Below the pieces are notes generated by a model. It searched no databases. It saw only the letters and a list, made by a program, of their open reading frames with translations, and had not been told where the DNA came from. Both the position numbers and the translations under genes were made by a program. This document shows positions 6,730-14,951 of a DNA stretch of 18,497 nt, piece after piece. Every line of letters begins with the position of its first letter. The first letter of the stretch is position 1. Source of the DNA: Actinomycetota bacterium (lineage in GTDB: Bacteria > Actinomycetota > Thermoleophilia > Gaiellales > Gaiellaceae); NCBI GenBank assembly GCA_005885565.1, contig VAXK01000155.1, forward strand, positions 1 to 18,497, read 5' to 3'.

Positions 6730-7700
6730 TCAGGCCAATTTCCGTTTCAGCCGTTCGATCGCCTCGACCGGCGTCGGGTCGATGCTCGAGAGCGCCGCGA
6801 GGTAGACGGAGACCAGGTCGCCGAGTAGCACGAGCGACAACAGGCGCTCGGTGGGAGTGTCCCCGGGAGCCTCGACCCGCTCGAGCGTCGAGACGCTGGG
6901 GGCGACCAGCTCGGCCGTCACGTCGATGCGGCGACGCAGGCGCGGATCCATCGCCGGATCGTCCAGGAACACGGCGGCGAGATCGGCCGGCTGGGCATCG
7001 TCCTCGTAGCCGCAGACCTCGTTGTGGTCGGCCTCGGGGAGCTCGGAGGCGAAGGCGTGCATGGAGGCGTTCTCGTTGATCTGGGTCTTCCAGCGACGCG
7101 CCGCCGCCGCGGTCCCCGCGGCTCCATAGACAATCGGAATCGCCCGGTGAAGCGAGTCTGCGCTCGCGTCGGGTCCCCACTCGTCGGCGAGCGCCCGCAG
7201 GAGCCGCGACGCGGCTTGGACCTCATCGCGCAGGGACGGCGCGGCGCCGCTCAGGGCGGCGCACTCGAGGGCGCCGACGGTCATGTACGCCACCGCGGCC
7301 CGCGGCTGCATCCCCGAGGGCACGCCGACCACCGGCACGCCGTCGGCGCGGGCCTGCTCGGCGAGCGCGCCTCCGGTTGTGACGACGACGCGCGGCGAGC
7401 CGGCAGCGCCAGCCGCCGCACGAGCGTGTCCTGGCCGACGTACCGGTCCAGCACGTAGGCGCGCACGGTGCGGAGCGGTCGCTCGGCACGGTCGCCGATC
7501 GCGGCGGCGGCGAGATCGCCGCCCACGGCCGACCCGCCCATGCCGGCCACGACCAGCCCGCCAGCCAGGTCCCGCCGTTCGATCCCGGCGGAGTCCACCC
7601 GCCAGAGGGCGTCGTCGAGCTGCGCGTGCTGAGCGAGCACGTCGTCGAGCATCCCCGCGGGGTCGACCGCCTGGATCGCCCGCCGCGACAGGTCGCTCAT
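6730..7700 (-). pseudogene. Bifunctional phosphoglucose/phosphomannose isomerase (SIS domain), frameshifted
   Basis: The N-terminal frame from ATG 7700 gives 94 good residues (LVVAGMGGSAVGGDLAAAAI ... YVLDRYVGQDTLV). Near 7410-7421 the family moves to another frame, continuing AAGAAGSPRVVVTTGGALAE, SGMQPRAAVAYM, RRWKTQINENA, ELPEADHNEV and ending TPVEAIERLKRKLA at TGA 6730. The family interconverts glucose-6-P or mannose-6-P with fructose-6-P. The segment normally found between the two parts holds the SIS sugar-phosphate loop (pattern SYSGNTEET, about 17 residues), and it is absent. So there is a frameshift plus loss of an active-site loop. The start overlaps the stop of pyrophosphorylase 2 as ATGA. 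It may be a true pseudogene or an assembly fault. Confidence 0.8.
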
Positions 7701-8725
7701 TCCACGCGCTCCCCCGGCTCGATCCGGGCTCCGCGCTCGACCCGAGCGCCGTCGGCGACCTTGGCGCCCGCGCCCACCATGGCCTCCTCCTCGACCCGCA
7801 CGCGGTCACCCAGGTGTGCGCGCTCCGCGAGGACGGCGCCGGTGAGCGCGCAGTCCCTGCCGACCCGCACGTGGTCGTGCAGAACCGAGCGCTCGACCGT
7901 GGACCGATCGCCGACCGAGCAGTGGTGGCCCAGCACGGACATCGGCCCGATCCGCGCGCCGCTCGTGATGCACCCCTCGGCAACGAGCGACCCCGTCTCG
8001 TCGCGCGGTGGCAGCGTGCTCTGGACTCGGTCCGCGAGGAGGTCGTAGGTGGCCTCCAGGTAGCGCTCGGGGGTCCCGATGTCGATCCAGTACCCGGCCG
8101 CCATGTAGCCGTAGAGGCCCTCACCGACCATCGCCGGGAAGACCTCGAGCTCGAACGAGACCGGGCGCCCGGCCTCGATCCGCTCCACGACCTTGCGCTC
8201 CAGCACGTAGGCGCCCGCGTTGATCCGATCGGTCGGGGCGGGGCCCGCGGACTTCTCGAGAAAGGCCTCGACCTCACCGTTCTCCGCCGTCGGAACGACC
8301 CCGTAGCTCGAGGTGTCGTCGACCGCCAGCAACGCCAGGGTGGCCGCCGCGCCCGTCTGGTCGTGCTGCGCGATCTGGGCGGTCAGGTCGATGTCCGTCA
8401 GCACGTCCCCGTTGAGCACGAGCAGCCGGTCGCCGATGAGCCCGTGGTCGGCCGCGAGCCGCACCGGTCCAGCGGTCCCCAGCGCCTGGTCCTCGACCAC
8501 GTAGCGGAGCGCGACCTCGCCGTGCCGATCGCCGAGCACCCGCTCCACCGCCTCGGACATGAAGCCGCACGACAGGATCGCCTCGTCCACTCCGTGGCGG
8601 CCGAGCCAGTCCAGCATGAAGGTCAGGAACGGCCGGCCGGCGAGCGGCATCACCGGCTTGGGCACGGACAGCGTAAGCGGCCGCAGCCGGGTCCCCTCGC
8701 CCCCAGCGAGGACGAGCGCCTGCAC
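7697..8725 (-). CDS. Nucleotide-sugar pyrophosphorylase 2 (probable mannose-1-phosphate guanylyltransferase)
   Basis: A 342-residue paralogue of the gene at 4143-5168. It has signature GEGTRLRPLT (9-18), VPKPVMPL (21-28), ALGTAGP (81-87), the catalytic LNGD (104-107) followed by VLTDIDL, and FLEKS. It also has a C-terminal left-handed beta-helix with hexapeptide-like turns (ARIGPMSVLGHHCSVGDRS). The product is probably GDP-mannose, because the next gene is a phosphomannose-type isomerase coupled by an ATGA overlap. dTDP- or UDP-glucose synthesis cannot be excluded. The start is GTG 8725, only 3 bases after the stop of UDP-glucose dehydrogenase, so translation is probably coupled. Confidence 0.82.
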   Translation of the reverse strand: MQALVLAGGEGTRLRPLTLSVPKPVMPLAGRPFLTFMLDWLGRHGVDEAILSCGFMSEAVERVLGDRHGEVALRYVVEDQALGTAGPVRLAADHGLIGDRLLVLNGDVLTDIDLTAQIAQHDQTGAAATLALLAVDDTSSYGVVPTAENGEVEAFLEKSAGPAPTDRINAGAYVLERKVVERIEAGRPVSFELEVFPAMVGEGLYGYMAAGYWIDIGTPERYLEATYDLLADRVQSTLPPRDETGSLVAEGCITSGARIGPMSVLGHHCSVGDRSTVERSVLHDHVRVGRDCALTGAVLAERAHLGDRVRVEEEAMVGAGAKVADGARVERGARIEPGERVE

Positions 8726-8728
8726 CCG

Positions 8729-10006
8729 CTACCGCCCTACGCCCTCGTACGTGAAGCCCGCCGAGCGGAGCAGGTCGGCGTCGAGGAAGTTGCGACCGTC
8801 CACGAGCAGCGGCCGGGCCATCCGGGCTTTCGCCTCGCCCTTCCAGTCGAGCTCGCGAAACTCGGGCCACTCGGTCACGAGGACGGCGCCGTGCGCGCCG
8901 TCGAGGGCCTCGAGCGCCGACTCGCAGATCCGGACGCCCTTCAGCAGCTCGCGCGCGCGGTCCGTGGCCACCGGGTCGTACACGCGCACGTGAGCGCCCT
9001 CGCTCACGAGCCGCGCCGCCAGCACCAGGCTGGTGGCCTCGCGCACGTCGTCGGTGTCGGGCTTGAACGCGACGCCCAGCAGCGCGATCTCCTTCCCGAC
9101 CAACGAGCCCAGGTGCTTCTGCAGCTTGCCGATCGTGCGCCGCTTCTGGAGCTCGTTGACCTCGATGACCGCGGTCAGGAGCTGGAAGTGGTAGCCGGAG
9201 TTGCCGGCGAGCTGCTTGAGGGCGCTGACGTCCTTCGGGAAACAGGACCCGCCGTAGCCAATCCCCGCCCGCAGGAACTGCGAGCCGATCCGCTCGTCGA
9301 GGCCCATGCCCCGCGCCACCTCGGTCACGTCGGCGCCGAGCTCCTCCGACACGTTGGCGATCTCGTTGATGAACGAGATCTTCGTCGCGAGGAAGGCGTT
9401 CGACGCGAGCTTGATCATCTCGGCGCTCGCCACGTCCGTCCGCACGATCGGCGCGTCCAGCGGCTGGTAGAGAGCGGCCACGCGATCGCCGAACTCCGAC
9501 GACGCCTCGGCCGTACCCACGACCACCCGGTCGGGGTGCATGAAGTCGCTGACCGCCGTGCCCTCCTTGAGGAACTCCGGGTTCGAGACGTAGCCGAGGT
9601 CGGCCTGGCGCCGGCGGATCGACCGCCCGGTCCCCACCGGGACCGTGCTCTTCATGACGAGCGCGTGGTCGTTCGACCCTCCCAGCTCCTCGACGACGGC
9701 CTCGACGCGGGAGAGGTCGGCGTCGCCGGAGTACGTCGGCGGGGTGTCGACGCAGCAGAACAGGAGCTGCGCGGCGGACAGGGCGTCGCCCATGTCCGTC
9801 GTGAAGTGCAGGCGCTCCTGGTTTCGCTCCAGCATCTCGGCGAGCCCGGGCTCGTAGATCGGGACCTCGCCGCGTTTCAGCGCCTCAACCTTCGTGGCGA
9901 CGATGTCCCGGCAGTACACCTCGTGCCTGAGCTCGGCGAAGCAGGCCGCGGTGACGAGTCCCACCCAGCCGGCACCTATGACTCCCAGGGGCTCGCGGTC
10001 AGGCAT
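8729..10006 (-). CDS. ugd: UDP-glucose 6-dehydrogenase
   Basis: A 425-residue cytosolic enzyme of the UDP-glucose/GDP-mannose dehydrogenase family, oxidising UDP-glucose to UDP-glucuronate with two NAD+. Visible are the Rossmann loop GAGWVGLVTA (11-20), STVPVGTG (120-127), EFLKEGTA (144-151), K199/N203 in IKLASNAF, catalytic C255 in GYGGSCFPKD, and GVAFKPDTDDVRE (311-323) in the C-terminal nucleotide-binding domain. ATG 10006 is used; a much longer open frame upstream is only the antisense-like shadow of the LCP gene. It lies 29 bp after the LCP gene and 3 bp before pyrophosphorylase 2. GDP-mannose dehydrogenase is the main alternative, but the motifs fit UDP-glucose better. Confidence 0.9.
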   Translation of the reverse strand: MPDREPLGVIGAGWVGLVTAACFAELRHEVYCRDIVATKVEALKRGEVPIYEPGLAEMLERNQERLHFTTDMGDALSAAQLLFCCVDTPPTYSGDADLSRVEAVVEELGGSNDHALVMKSTVPVGTGRSIRRRQADLGYVSNPEFLKEGTAVSDFMHPDRVVVGTAEASSEFGDRVAALYQPLDAPIVRTDVASAEMIKLASNAFLATKISFINEIANVSEELGADVTEVARGMGLDERIGSQFLRAGIGYGGSCFPKDVSALKQLAGNSGYHFQLLTAVIEVNELQKRRTIGKLQKHLGSLVGKEIALLGVAFKPDTDDVREATSLVLAARLVSEGAHVRVYDPVATDRARELLKGVRICESALEALDGAHGAVLVTEWPEFRELDWKGEAKARMARPLLVDGRNFLDADLLRSAGFTYEGVGR

Positions 10007-10035
10007 CGGCAGGCGGGCGCACGAGCCGGGGCAGC

Positions 10036-11460
10036 CTACAGCGGCTTTGCGGAGCGCGCGATTCCCAGCATCTGGGACTTCGACAGGGTCTCGGACAGCG
10101 TGTTGGAGATCCAGTAGGTGCCGGTCGCGGTCTGCCAGGCGATCAGGCGAATCCGGGAACCGTCGGTGAAGATCATGTACTTCCGGCCGCCCATCTTCTT
10201 CGTGGACGACGGGCTGTGGAGGATCGGCGGGTTCTTCCAGCGGGTGCCCTCGAGACCGTAGTACTCGCCGATCTTCCCGGTCGCGAGGACAAGCCGGTAG
10301 GAGCTGTAGTGGCGGTGCTGGGTGAAGATTCGATACGCGCGCGGCTGCGACACGAACATCGAGCCTCCGGTGATCCTGCGCGGGTAGAAGATGCGCATCC
10401 CGCGCACGCCCGCGCTGACGAGCTGGAGCGCCTGCTGCTTGCCGCTCGCGGACGAGTCGATCAGGCCGTTCGGCCGCGACGTCCGCTTTCCATGCTTCTT
10501 CCCCTTCTTCGAGCGGGGGCCCGCAGAGGTGCTCGGCTGGTTGAGCCCCAGGAACTCCTGCGCCACCCTGTGCACCTCGCTCGAGGAGGCCGTGACGAAG
10601 CTCGGCCCTAGGTTCGCGGTGAAGTGGATCTCGTGGAGCGGATGAGTGGCGGAGGCGGCGACCAGGTTGAGGAGGCGCACCACCGCGGTCTGCGAGCCGA
10701 TGTCCGACTGCGTGTAGCGCCCGAAGATCTCGATCAGCTTGTCGCGCTGGTCGATCAGCTTTCCGATTCCGACCTGCGACTTGAGCTCGCGGATGAAGCC
10801 CTGCTGGCGCGCCGCGCGGATGATGTCGTTGTCGTCGTGGCGGTAACGGACGTAGTCCAGCCCGTCGGGGCCGCACAGCCTCTGGTAACCGGCGGGGATG
10901 TCGATCTTCGCGTAGCCCCCACCCTGGTTGTAGTAGTGGCGGTCGACGTCGATGTAAACGCAGCCGAGCTGGTCGATGACCTTGCGGAAGCCGCGGAAGT
11001 CGACGTTGACGACGTGGTTGATCCGCAGGCCGGTGAGCTGCTTGATCGTGCGCAGCGTCAGCTTCACGCCGCCGTCGGCGTAGGCCTCGTTCAGCTTGGC
11101 CACGCCATGGCCCGGGATCTTCACCTTGAGGTCGCGCGGGAGCGACAGCAGCGCGGTGGCCTTCTTGGAGGGGTCGAGGCGGACAAGCATCATCGTGTCC
11201 GAGCGCCCCGGGCCACCGACAAAGTCCGTCGCGCCCACCTGGCGCTTGTCCGAGCCGATGATGAGGATCGTCTGTGGCTTGCCGGTGTCCGCCTGAGCGA
11301 TGTACTGGTTGAGCTGGAGCGTCGCGTTCTGGTGCAGCGCATTGACGATCTTGTCCACCTCGTGGAAGGCGGCCACCGCCGTGGCGGAGATCGCCGCCGC
11401 GACTATGAGGAGGCCACCGAGCAGGTAGCGCTTCAGGATGCCCCGCCGCTCCTCAAGCAA
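10036..11460 (-). CDS. LytR-CpsA-Psr (LCP) family cell-wall ligase with extra C-terminal domain
   Basis: A 474-residue membrane-anchored enzyme expected to transfer lipid-linked glycopolymers onto peptidoglycan on the outer face. It has one N-terminal membrane helix (about 11-32) after RRGILKR. LCP motifs follow: ILIIGSDKR (65-73), GRSDTMMLVRLD (85-96), LLSLPRDLKVKIPG (104-117), AKLNEAYADGG (121-131), and the arginine-rich YVRYRHDDNDIIRAARQQGFI (split at 203-223). A basic Ser/Lys/Arg linker (about 308-340) leads to a further 130 residues that I cannot assign to the core LCP fold (IGEYYGLEGTRWKNPPIL ... YWISNTLSETLSKSQML). The start is TTG 11460, overlapping the stop of the M20 gene by 8 bases, with no other good start before the helix. 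Confidence 0.88.
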   Translation of the reverse strand: MLEERRGILKRYLLGGLLIVAAAISATAVAAFHEVDKIVNALHQNATLQLNQYIAQADTGKPQTILIIGSDKRQVGATDFVGGPGRSDTMMLVRLDPSKKATALLSLPRDLKVKIPGHGVAKLNEAYADGGVKLTLRTIKQLTGLRINHVVNVDFRGFRKVIDQLGCVYIDVDRHYYNQGGGYAKIDIPAGYQRLCGPDGLDYVRYRHDDNDIIRAARQQGFIRELKSQVGIGKLIDQRDKLIEIFGRYTQSDIGSQTAVVRLLNLVAASATHPLHEIHFTANLGPSFVTASSSEVHRVAQEFLGLNQPSTSAGPRSKKGKKHGKRTSRPNGLIDSSASGKQQALQLVSAGVRGMRIFYPRRITGGSMFVSQPRAYRIFTQHRHYSSYRLVLATGKIGEYYGLEGTRWKNPPILHSPSSTKKMGGRKYMIFTDGSRIRLIAWQTATGTYWISNTLSETLSKSQMLGIARSAKPL

Positions 11461-12553
11461 TGCGGAGGTGCCCCTTCCCGACCGATTGCGGCAGCTGCTC
11501 GACGAACGTCACGAGCGAGCGGCGATAGCGCTCGAGCGATTCGATCGAGACCCACTCCTCCGGCCCGTGGTGGCCGCCGCCCACCGGGCCGAACTCCACC
11601 GCCGGCACGCCGGCGTCGAGGAAGCTGATCACATCGGACGCGCCGTCGCGACCTACGGAGATCCGATCCGGCTCGGTCACGTCGGACACCGTCGCGGCAA
11701 GCGCGCGGACGTAGGGATCGTCGCGGTCGACGATGGCCGGGCCGCGCTGGAACACCACCGTCACGGCGACATCCGGGATCTCGCGCACGGCCTCGAGAAT
11801 CGCGGCCGGGTCCTGCCCGGGCACGTAGCGGATGTCCACGTCGATCGCGCAGAGCTCGGGCACCCGGTTGATGCGGTCGCCGCCGAGGATCCGACCGAGG
11901 TTGATCGATGGCTGGTCGAACAGCTCGGAAGCCTCGCGCGCGAATGGCAACGACTGGATCTGGCGGTACACGTCGATCGCCTTGAGGACGGCGTTGTCGC
12001 CCATCCACGGCGTCGAGCCGTGTGCGGAGGTGCCGTTCACCTCGATGCGCAGGGCGAGCACGCCCTTGGCCTGGACGCCGATGCGCAGGTCGGTCGGCTC
12101 GCCGGTGATCGCGAAGTCGCCCACGTAGCCCTTCGCCACAACGTAGTCCGAGCCGCGGTCGAATGGCTCATCCGACTCCTCGTCGGATACGCAGACGAAG
12201 TGGACCCTGACGGCGGACTGGGAGGCGAGCTCCCGGACGGCGCACATCATCGCCGCGAGGCCGCCCTTCATGTCGTAGGCGCCGCGGCCGATCAGGCGGT
12301 CGCCGTCGATGCGCGGCTCGAACTGGCCGGGCCGCCCGGGCACGACGTCGACGTGGCCGTGGAAGACGATCGTCGGACCGTCCGCGGGGCCGACCGTGGC
12401 GGCGAGGACCGGCAGGCCGCCGGTCGTGCCGTCCTTCACGTCGATCTCGTGCGACTCCAGCCAGCCCTTGACGAAGCCGGCGGCCGCCTTGATCCCGTCG
12501 ACGGTTGAGGTGTCGTAGGTGATCAGGCGCTCGGCGAGCGCGCGCTCCTGCAT
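11453..12553 (-). CDS. M20-family metallohydrolase (ArgE/DapE/CPG2-like)
   Basis: A 366-residue di-zinc amidohydrolase. The metal ligands and catalytic residues are all visible: H67 and D69 in FHGHVDVVP, D94 in GAYDMKGG, catalytic E125 with E126 in SDEESDEP, E152 in GEPTD, dimerisation-lid H178 in SAHGSTP, and a late histidine in GGGHHGPEEW (328-329). Family members remove acyl or succinyl groups from amino acids or cleave dipeptides, and the exact substrate cannot be read. ATG 12553 is used because family homology starts there. It heads the - strand surface-polysaccharide operon and overlaps the LCP start, so a role in wall or amino-acid precursor processing is possible but unproven. It diverges from the flippase gene. 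Confidence 0.85.
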   Translation of the reverse strand: MQERALAERLITYDTSTVDGIKAAAGFVKGWLESHEIDVKDGTTGGLPVLAATVGPADGPTIVFHGHVDVVPGRPGQFEPRIDGDRLIGRGAYDMKGGLAAMMCAVRELASQSAVRVHFVCVSDEESDEPFDRGSDYVVAKGYVGDFAITGEPTDLRIGVQAKGVLALRIEVNGTSAHGSTPWMGDNAVLKAIDVYRQIQSLPFAREASELFDQPSINLGRILGGDRINRVPELCAIDVDIRYVPGQDPAAILEAVREIPDVAVTVVFQRGPAIVDRDDPYVRALAATVSDVTEPDRISVGRDGASDVISFLDAGVPAVEFGPVGGGHHGPEEWVSIESLERYRRSLVTFVEQLPQSVGKGHLRIA

Positions 12554-12627
12554 GGCGACGCAGGATAACGGCGACGATTGCGGCCAAATGACCGTCCCTG
12601 CGCGCGTGCGGGCCCCTCTCGATGATC

Positions 12628-12633
12628 TAGCCT
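12628..12633 (+). promoter_or_regulatory. Candidate -10 element (TAGCCT) for the flippase gene
   Basis: TAGCCT matches TANNNT and lies 60 bp before the ATG at 12694, within the 140-bp gap between the divergent M20 and flippase genes. No clear -35 is present. A related hexamer, TAGCCT, directly precedes the start of the tandem GT4 gene. Motif match only. Confidence 0.2.
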
Positions 12634-12693
12634 TGCCGCGCCTTGCCACCTCCCGCGATCCGGTCATTCGACCGAGCCAGAGCACGGGAGCTC

Positions 12694-13974
12694 ATGGGCT
12701 CGGACACCGGCAAGGCCGCCGGCATGGCGGCTGCCGTGATGGGCGGGAACGTGCTCGCCCTCGCCTTCACAGTCGTCTTCGCACGCCGGCTTGGCCAGAC
12801 CGGTTACGGGTCGCTATCGGCGCTGATCTCGACGTTCATCATCCTCATGGTGCTGGGCTCCGCGGTCCAGACGACCGTGGCGCGGGAGGTGAGCGCGGCC
12901 TTCGCATCTGGAGATCCGGCAGCCGGCGCCGGCGTGCGGCGGTGGCTCCGCCGTCTCGCGGTCGCGCTCGTCGGCGTGGTGGTCGTGTCCGTGCTGGCCA
13001 GGCACGTGCTCGCCACCCTGATCGGCGTGGGAGACGTTCCGTGGGGCGCTGCCGCCACGCTGCCCTCCGGCTGCCTATGGCTGATCGTGTCGATCGAGCG
13101 CGGCGCGCTGCAGGGGTTTCACCGCTACCGGCTCGTGGCGGGCAGCTGGGTCTTCGAGCAGGTCGGCCGCCTCGTGTTCGCGCTCATCCTCGTCGCGGCC
13201 GGGACGCACGTGACCGGTGCGTTCCTCGGCACCCCGCTCGCGCTTGCATTCATCTCCCTCGTGTTGCTGATTCCGCTGCGACATCTCCTGCCGCACGCGG
13301 AGCCGCACGAGCATCCGCTGGGCGAGCTCCTCAAGCGCGCCGCGGTCCCGGTCGCGGCGCTCGCCCTCATCGCCTGGATGCAGGACGGCAACGTGATCGT
13401 CGTGAAGCACATCGCCACCGGCAAGCAGGCCGGCTCCTACGCGGCCGCGGCCGTCGCGGCGAAGGCGATCATGTGGGTCGCGGTGGGCCTCGGCCTGTTC
13501 CTCGTGCCGGAGGCCGCCCGCCGCACCCGCCTGCGCGAGGACGTCAGCGGCATCCTCGCCAGGACCCTCGCGCTGATCGTCGCGGTCGCGGTTCCGATGG
13601 TGCTCGTGTACGCGGTCGCGGCCAAGCCGCTTCTACGGATCGCCTTCGGCCACAAGTTCCTCAGCGGCGCGGGCGCCCTGCCCTGGCTGGGCCTGGCGCT
13701 CACGCTCCTCGCCTGCGCCTACCTGGCGGTGCAGTACCACCTCGCGCTGCACCGCTCGCGTTTCATCGCCGTGCTCGTCGTCGCGGCCATGGCGCAGCCA
13801 CTCGTGCTGGTGGCGATTGGCGCACACCTCACCCCGATCGCGATCGGGCTGCTCGGCTTGAACGGCGTGCTCGCGACGATCATGGTGGTGCTCGCGTTTC
13901 GTCTCGCGCCCGCAGCGGCGCGCCTCGAGCCCGAGCCGGAGGTCCCACCCGCGCTCAGCGGCGTGGAGTTCTGA
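12694..13974 (+). CDS. Polysaccharide flippase (Wzx/MATE-type, MVF superfamily)
   Basis: A 426-residue multi-pass membrane protein with about 12-14 hydrophobic segments, expected to move lipid-linked oligosaccharide across the cytoplasmic membrane. The N-terminus GKAAGMAAAVMGGNVLALAF followed by ARRLGQTGYGSLSAL is the typical start of the oligosaccharide flippase family. Later segments include GFHRYRLVAGSWVFEQVGRL (124-143) and AWMQDGNVIVVKH with a central charged residue. ATG 12694 is chosen because GGGAG lies 3 bases upstream; a TTG at 12643 would add 17 residues. It ends 9 bp from the stop of the convergent methyltransferase. The substrate is presumably the glycan built by the neighbouring transferases. 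Confidence 0.87.
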   Translation: MGSDTGKAAGMAAAVMGGNVLALAFTVVFARRLGQTGYGSLSALISTFIILMVLGSAVQTTVAREVSAAFASGDPAAGAGVRRWLRRLAVALVGVVVVSVLARHVLATLIGVGDVPWGAAATLPSGCLWLIVSIERGALQGFHRYRLVAGSWVFEQVGRLVFALILVAAGTHVTGAFLGTPLALAFISLVLLIPLRHLLPHAEPHEHPLGELLKRAAVPVAALALIAWMQDGNVIVVKHIATGKQAGSYAAAAVAAKAIMWVAVGLGLFLVPEAARRTRLREDVSGILARTLALIVAVAVPMVLVYAVAAKPLLRIAFGHKFLSGAGALPWLGLALTLLACAYLAVQYHLALHRSRFIAVLVVAAMAQPLVLVAIGAHLTPIAIGLLGLNGVLATIMVVLAFRLAPAAARLEPEPEVPPALSGVEF

Positions 13975-13983
13975 CGGGCTCGG

Positions 13984-14931
13984 TCAGCTCTCCCTGACGG
14001 CGACCGGCTCGGCGCGCTCGACCGCGCGTGGCCGGAAGCGCCGGCTGCGCTTGTGGCCGAGCACTATCCGCTCGTCGCCGAGGGAGAGCGAGAGCGTGGT
14101 CCGCCGTGGAGCGGCCTTCGCGATCGCGCCGATCGCGGTGCCGAGGCCGCCGCCCCGCTCGGCGAGGCCGGCGACCCAGTAGCGCGCCGAGAAGGAGCGC
14201 ACCAGCGGCACCTCCTGTGAGACGGCGAAGCCCTCCGCCGCCAGCACGTCGCGCAGGGTGGCCCGCGGCAGCAGGAACGTGTGCGCCGGGAGGAACCCCC
14301 ACCAGCGAGCCCCGGCGAGCCGAGCCATCCGGGAGGACGGATCGGGGGTCACGACGCAGAGCAGCCCGCCGGGGCGCAACAGCTCGTTGCAGCGACGAAG
14401 GGCCGCGACGGGGTCCGCGAGGTGCTCCAGCACGTCAGCCAGGACGATTGCGCCGTAGCCGCCCTCCTCGCCGTCGAATTCCTCGATCGCGACTTCGTGC
14501 ACGAGGAGCCCGAGCTCGTCGCGGGCGTGCGCGGCGGCCGCGACGGACAGCTCCACGCCCTCGACCTCGTGGCCTCGGGCGCGCGCCTCGTCCAGCAGCA
14601 GGCCCGGGCCGCAGCCCACGTCGAGCAGTCGGCCCGGCGCCGCGTGCTGGTCGATCAGATCGAGCATCCGGCGCGCGGTCCGCCGGCGGCCGGCCTCCTC
14701 CGCGAGATAGGCCTCGTCGTGCATCTGCCGGTACAGCGCCGCCAGCTCGGGGCCGGAGGGGAGCGACGGCTGCTGAATGGTCCCGCAGGCCGTGCACGCG
14801 TACAGGTCGCCGTACTCGCCGGGCCGGTGGTTGGTCGGGGACAGCGCCTCGGCGTCGGGCGCCCGGGTCGTCCCGGGATACCTGAGGACGAGCCGCCCAG
14901 AGCAGATCGGGCACGTGGTCGGGGCCGCCAT
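13984..14931 (-). CDS. SAM-dependent methyltransferase with N-terminal zinc ribbon
   Basis: A 315-residue protein. The N-terminus has two CxxC pairs (CPIC 7-10, CTAC 46-49), forming a likely zinc ribbon. The class I methyltransferase core has LLDVGCGPGLLLDEA (102-116), acidic E125/E127 in EVEGVEL, LADVLEHLADP (164-174), and LRPGGLLCVVTPD (185-197). This zinc-ribbon plus MetW/UbiG-like core is common in polysaccharide clusters, acting on nucleotide-linked or lipid-linked sugars. The target here is unknown. ATG 14931 begins just before the zinc ribbon, 20 bp after the stop of the GT4 gene, so the two are probably one operon. SAH produced would be cleared by AhcY. Confidence 0.87.
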   Translation of the reverse strand: MAAPTTCPICSGRLVLRYPGTTRAPDAEALSPTNHRPGEYGDLYACTACGTIQQPSLPSGPELAALYRQMHDEAYLAEEAGRRRTARRMLDLIDQHAAPGRLLDVGCGPGLLLDEARARGHEVEGVELSVAAAAHARDELGLLVHEVAIEEFDGEEGGYGAIVLADVLEHLADPVAALRRCNELLRPGGLLCVVTPDPSSRMARLAGARWWGFLPAHTFLLPRATLRDVLAAEGFAVSQEVPLVRSFSARYWVAGLAERGGGLGTAIGAIAKAAPRRTTLSLSLGDERIVLGHKRSRRFRPRAVERAEPVAVRES

Positions 14932-14951
14932 GCGGCGGGCCACGTTAGCGG

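Noticed and set aside
7283..10117. A very long open frame (944 codons) on the + strand
   Set aside because: It is antisense to the isomerase, pyrophosphorylase 2 and ugd, and its product is a low-complexity Arg/His/Val mix. Open antisense frames like this are expected from GC-rich third positions.
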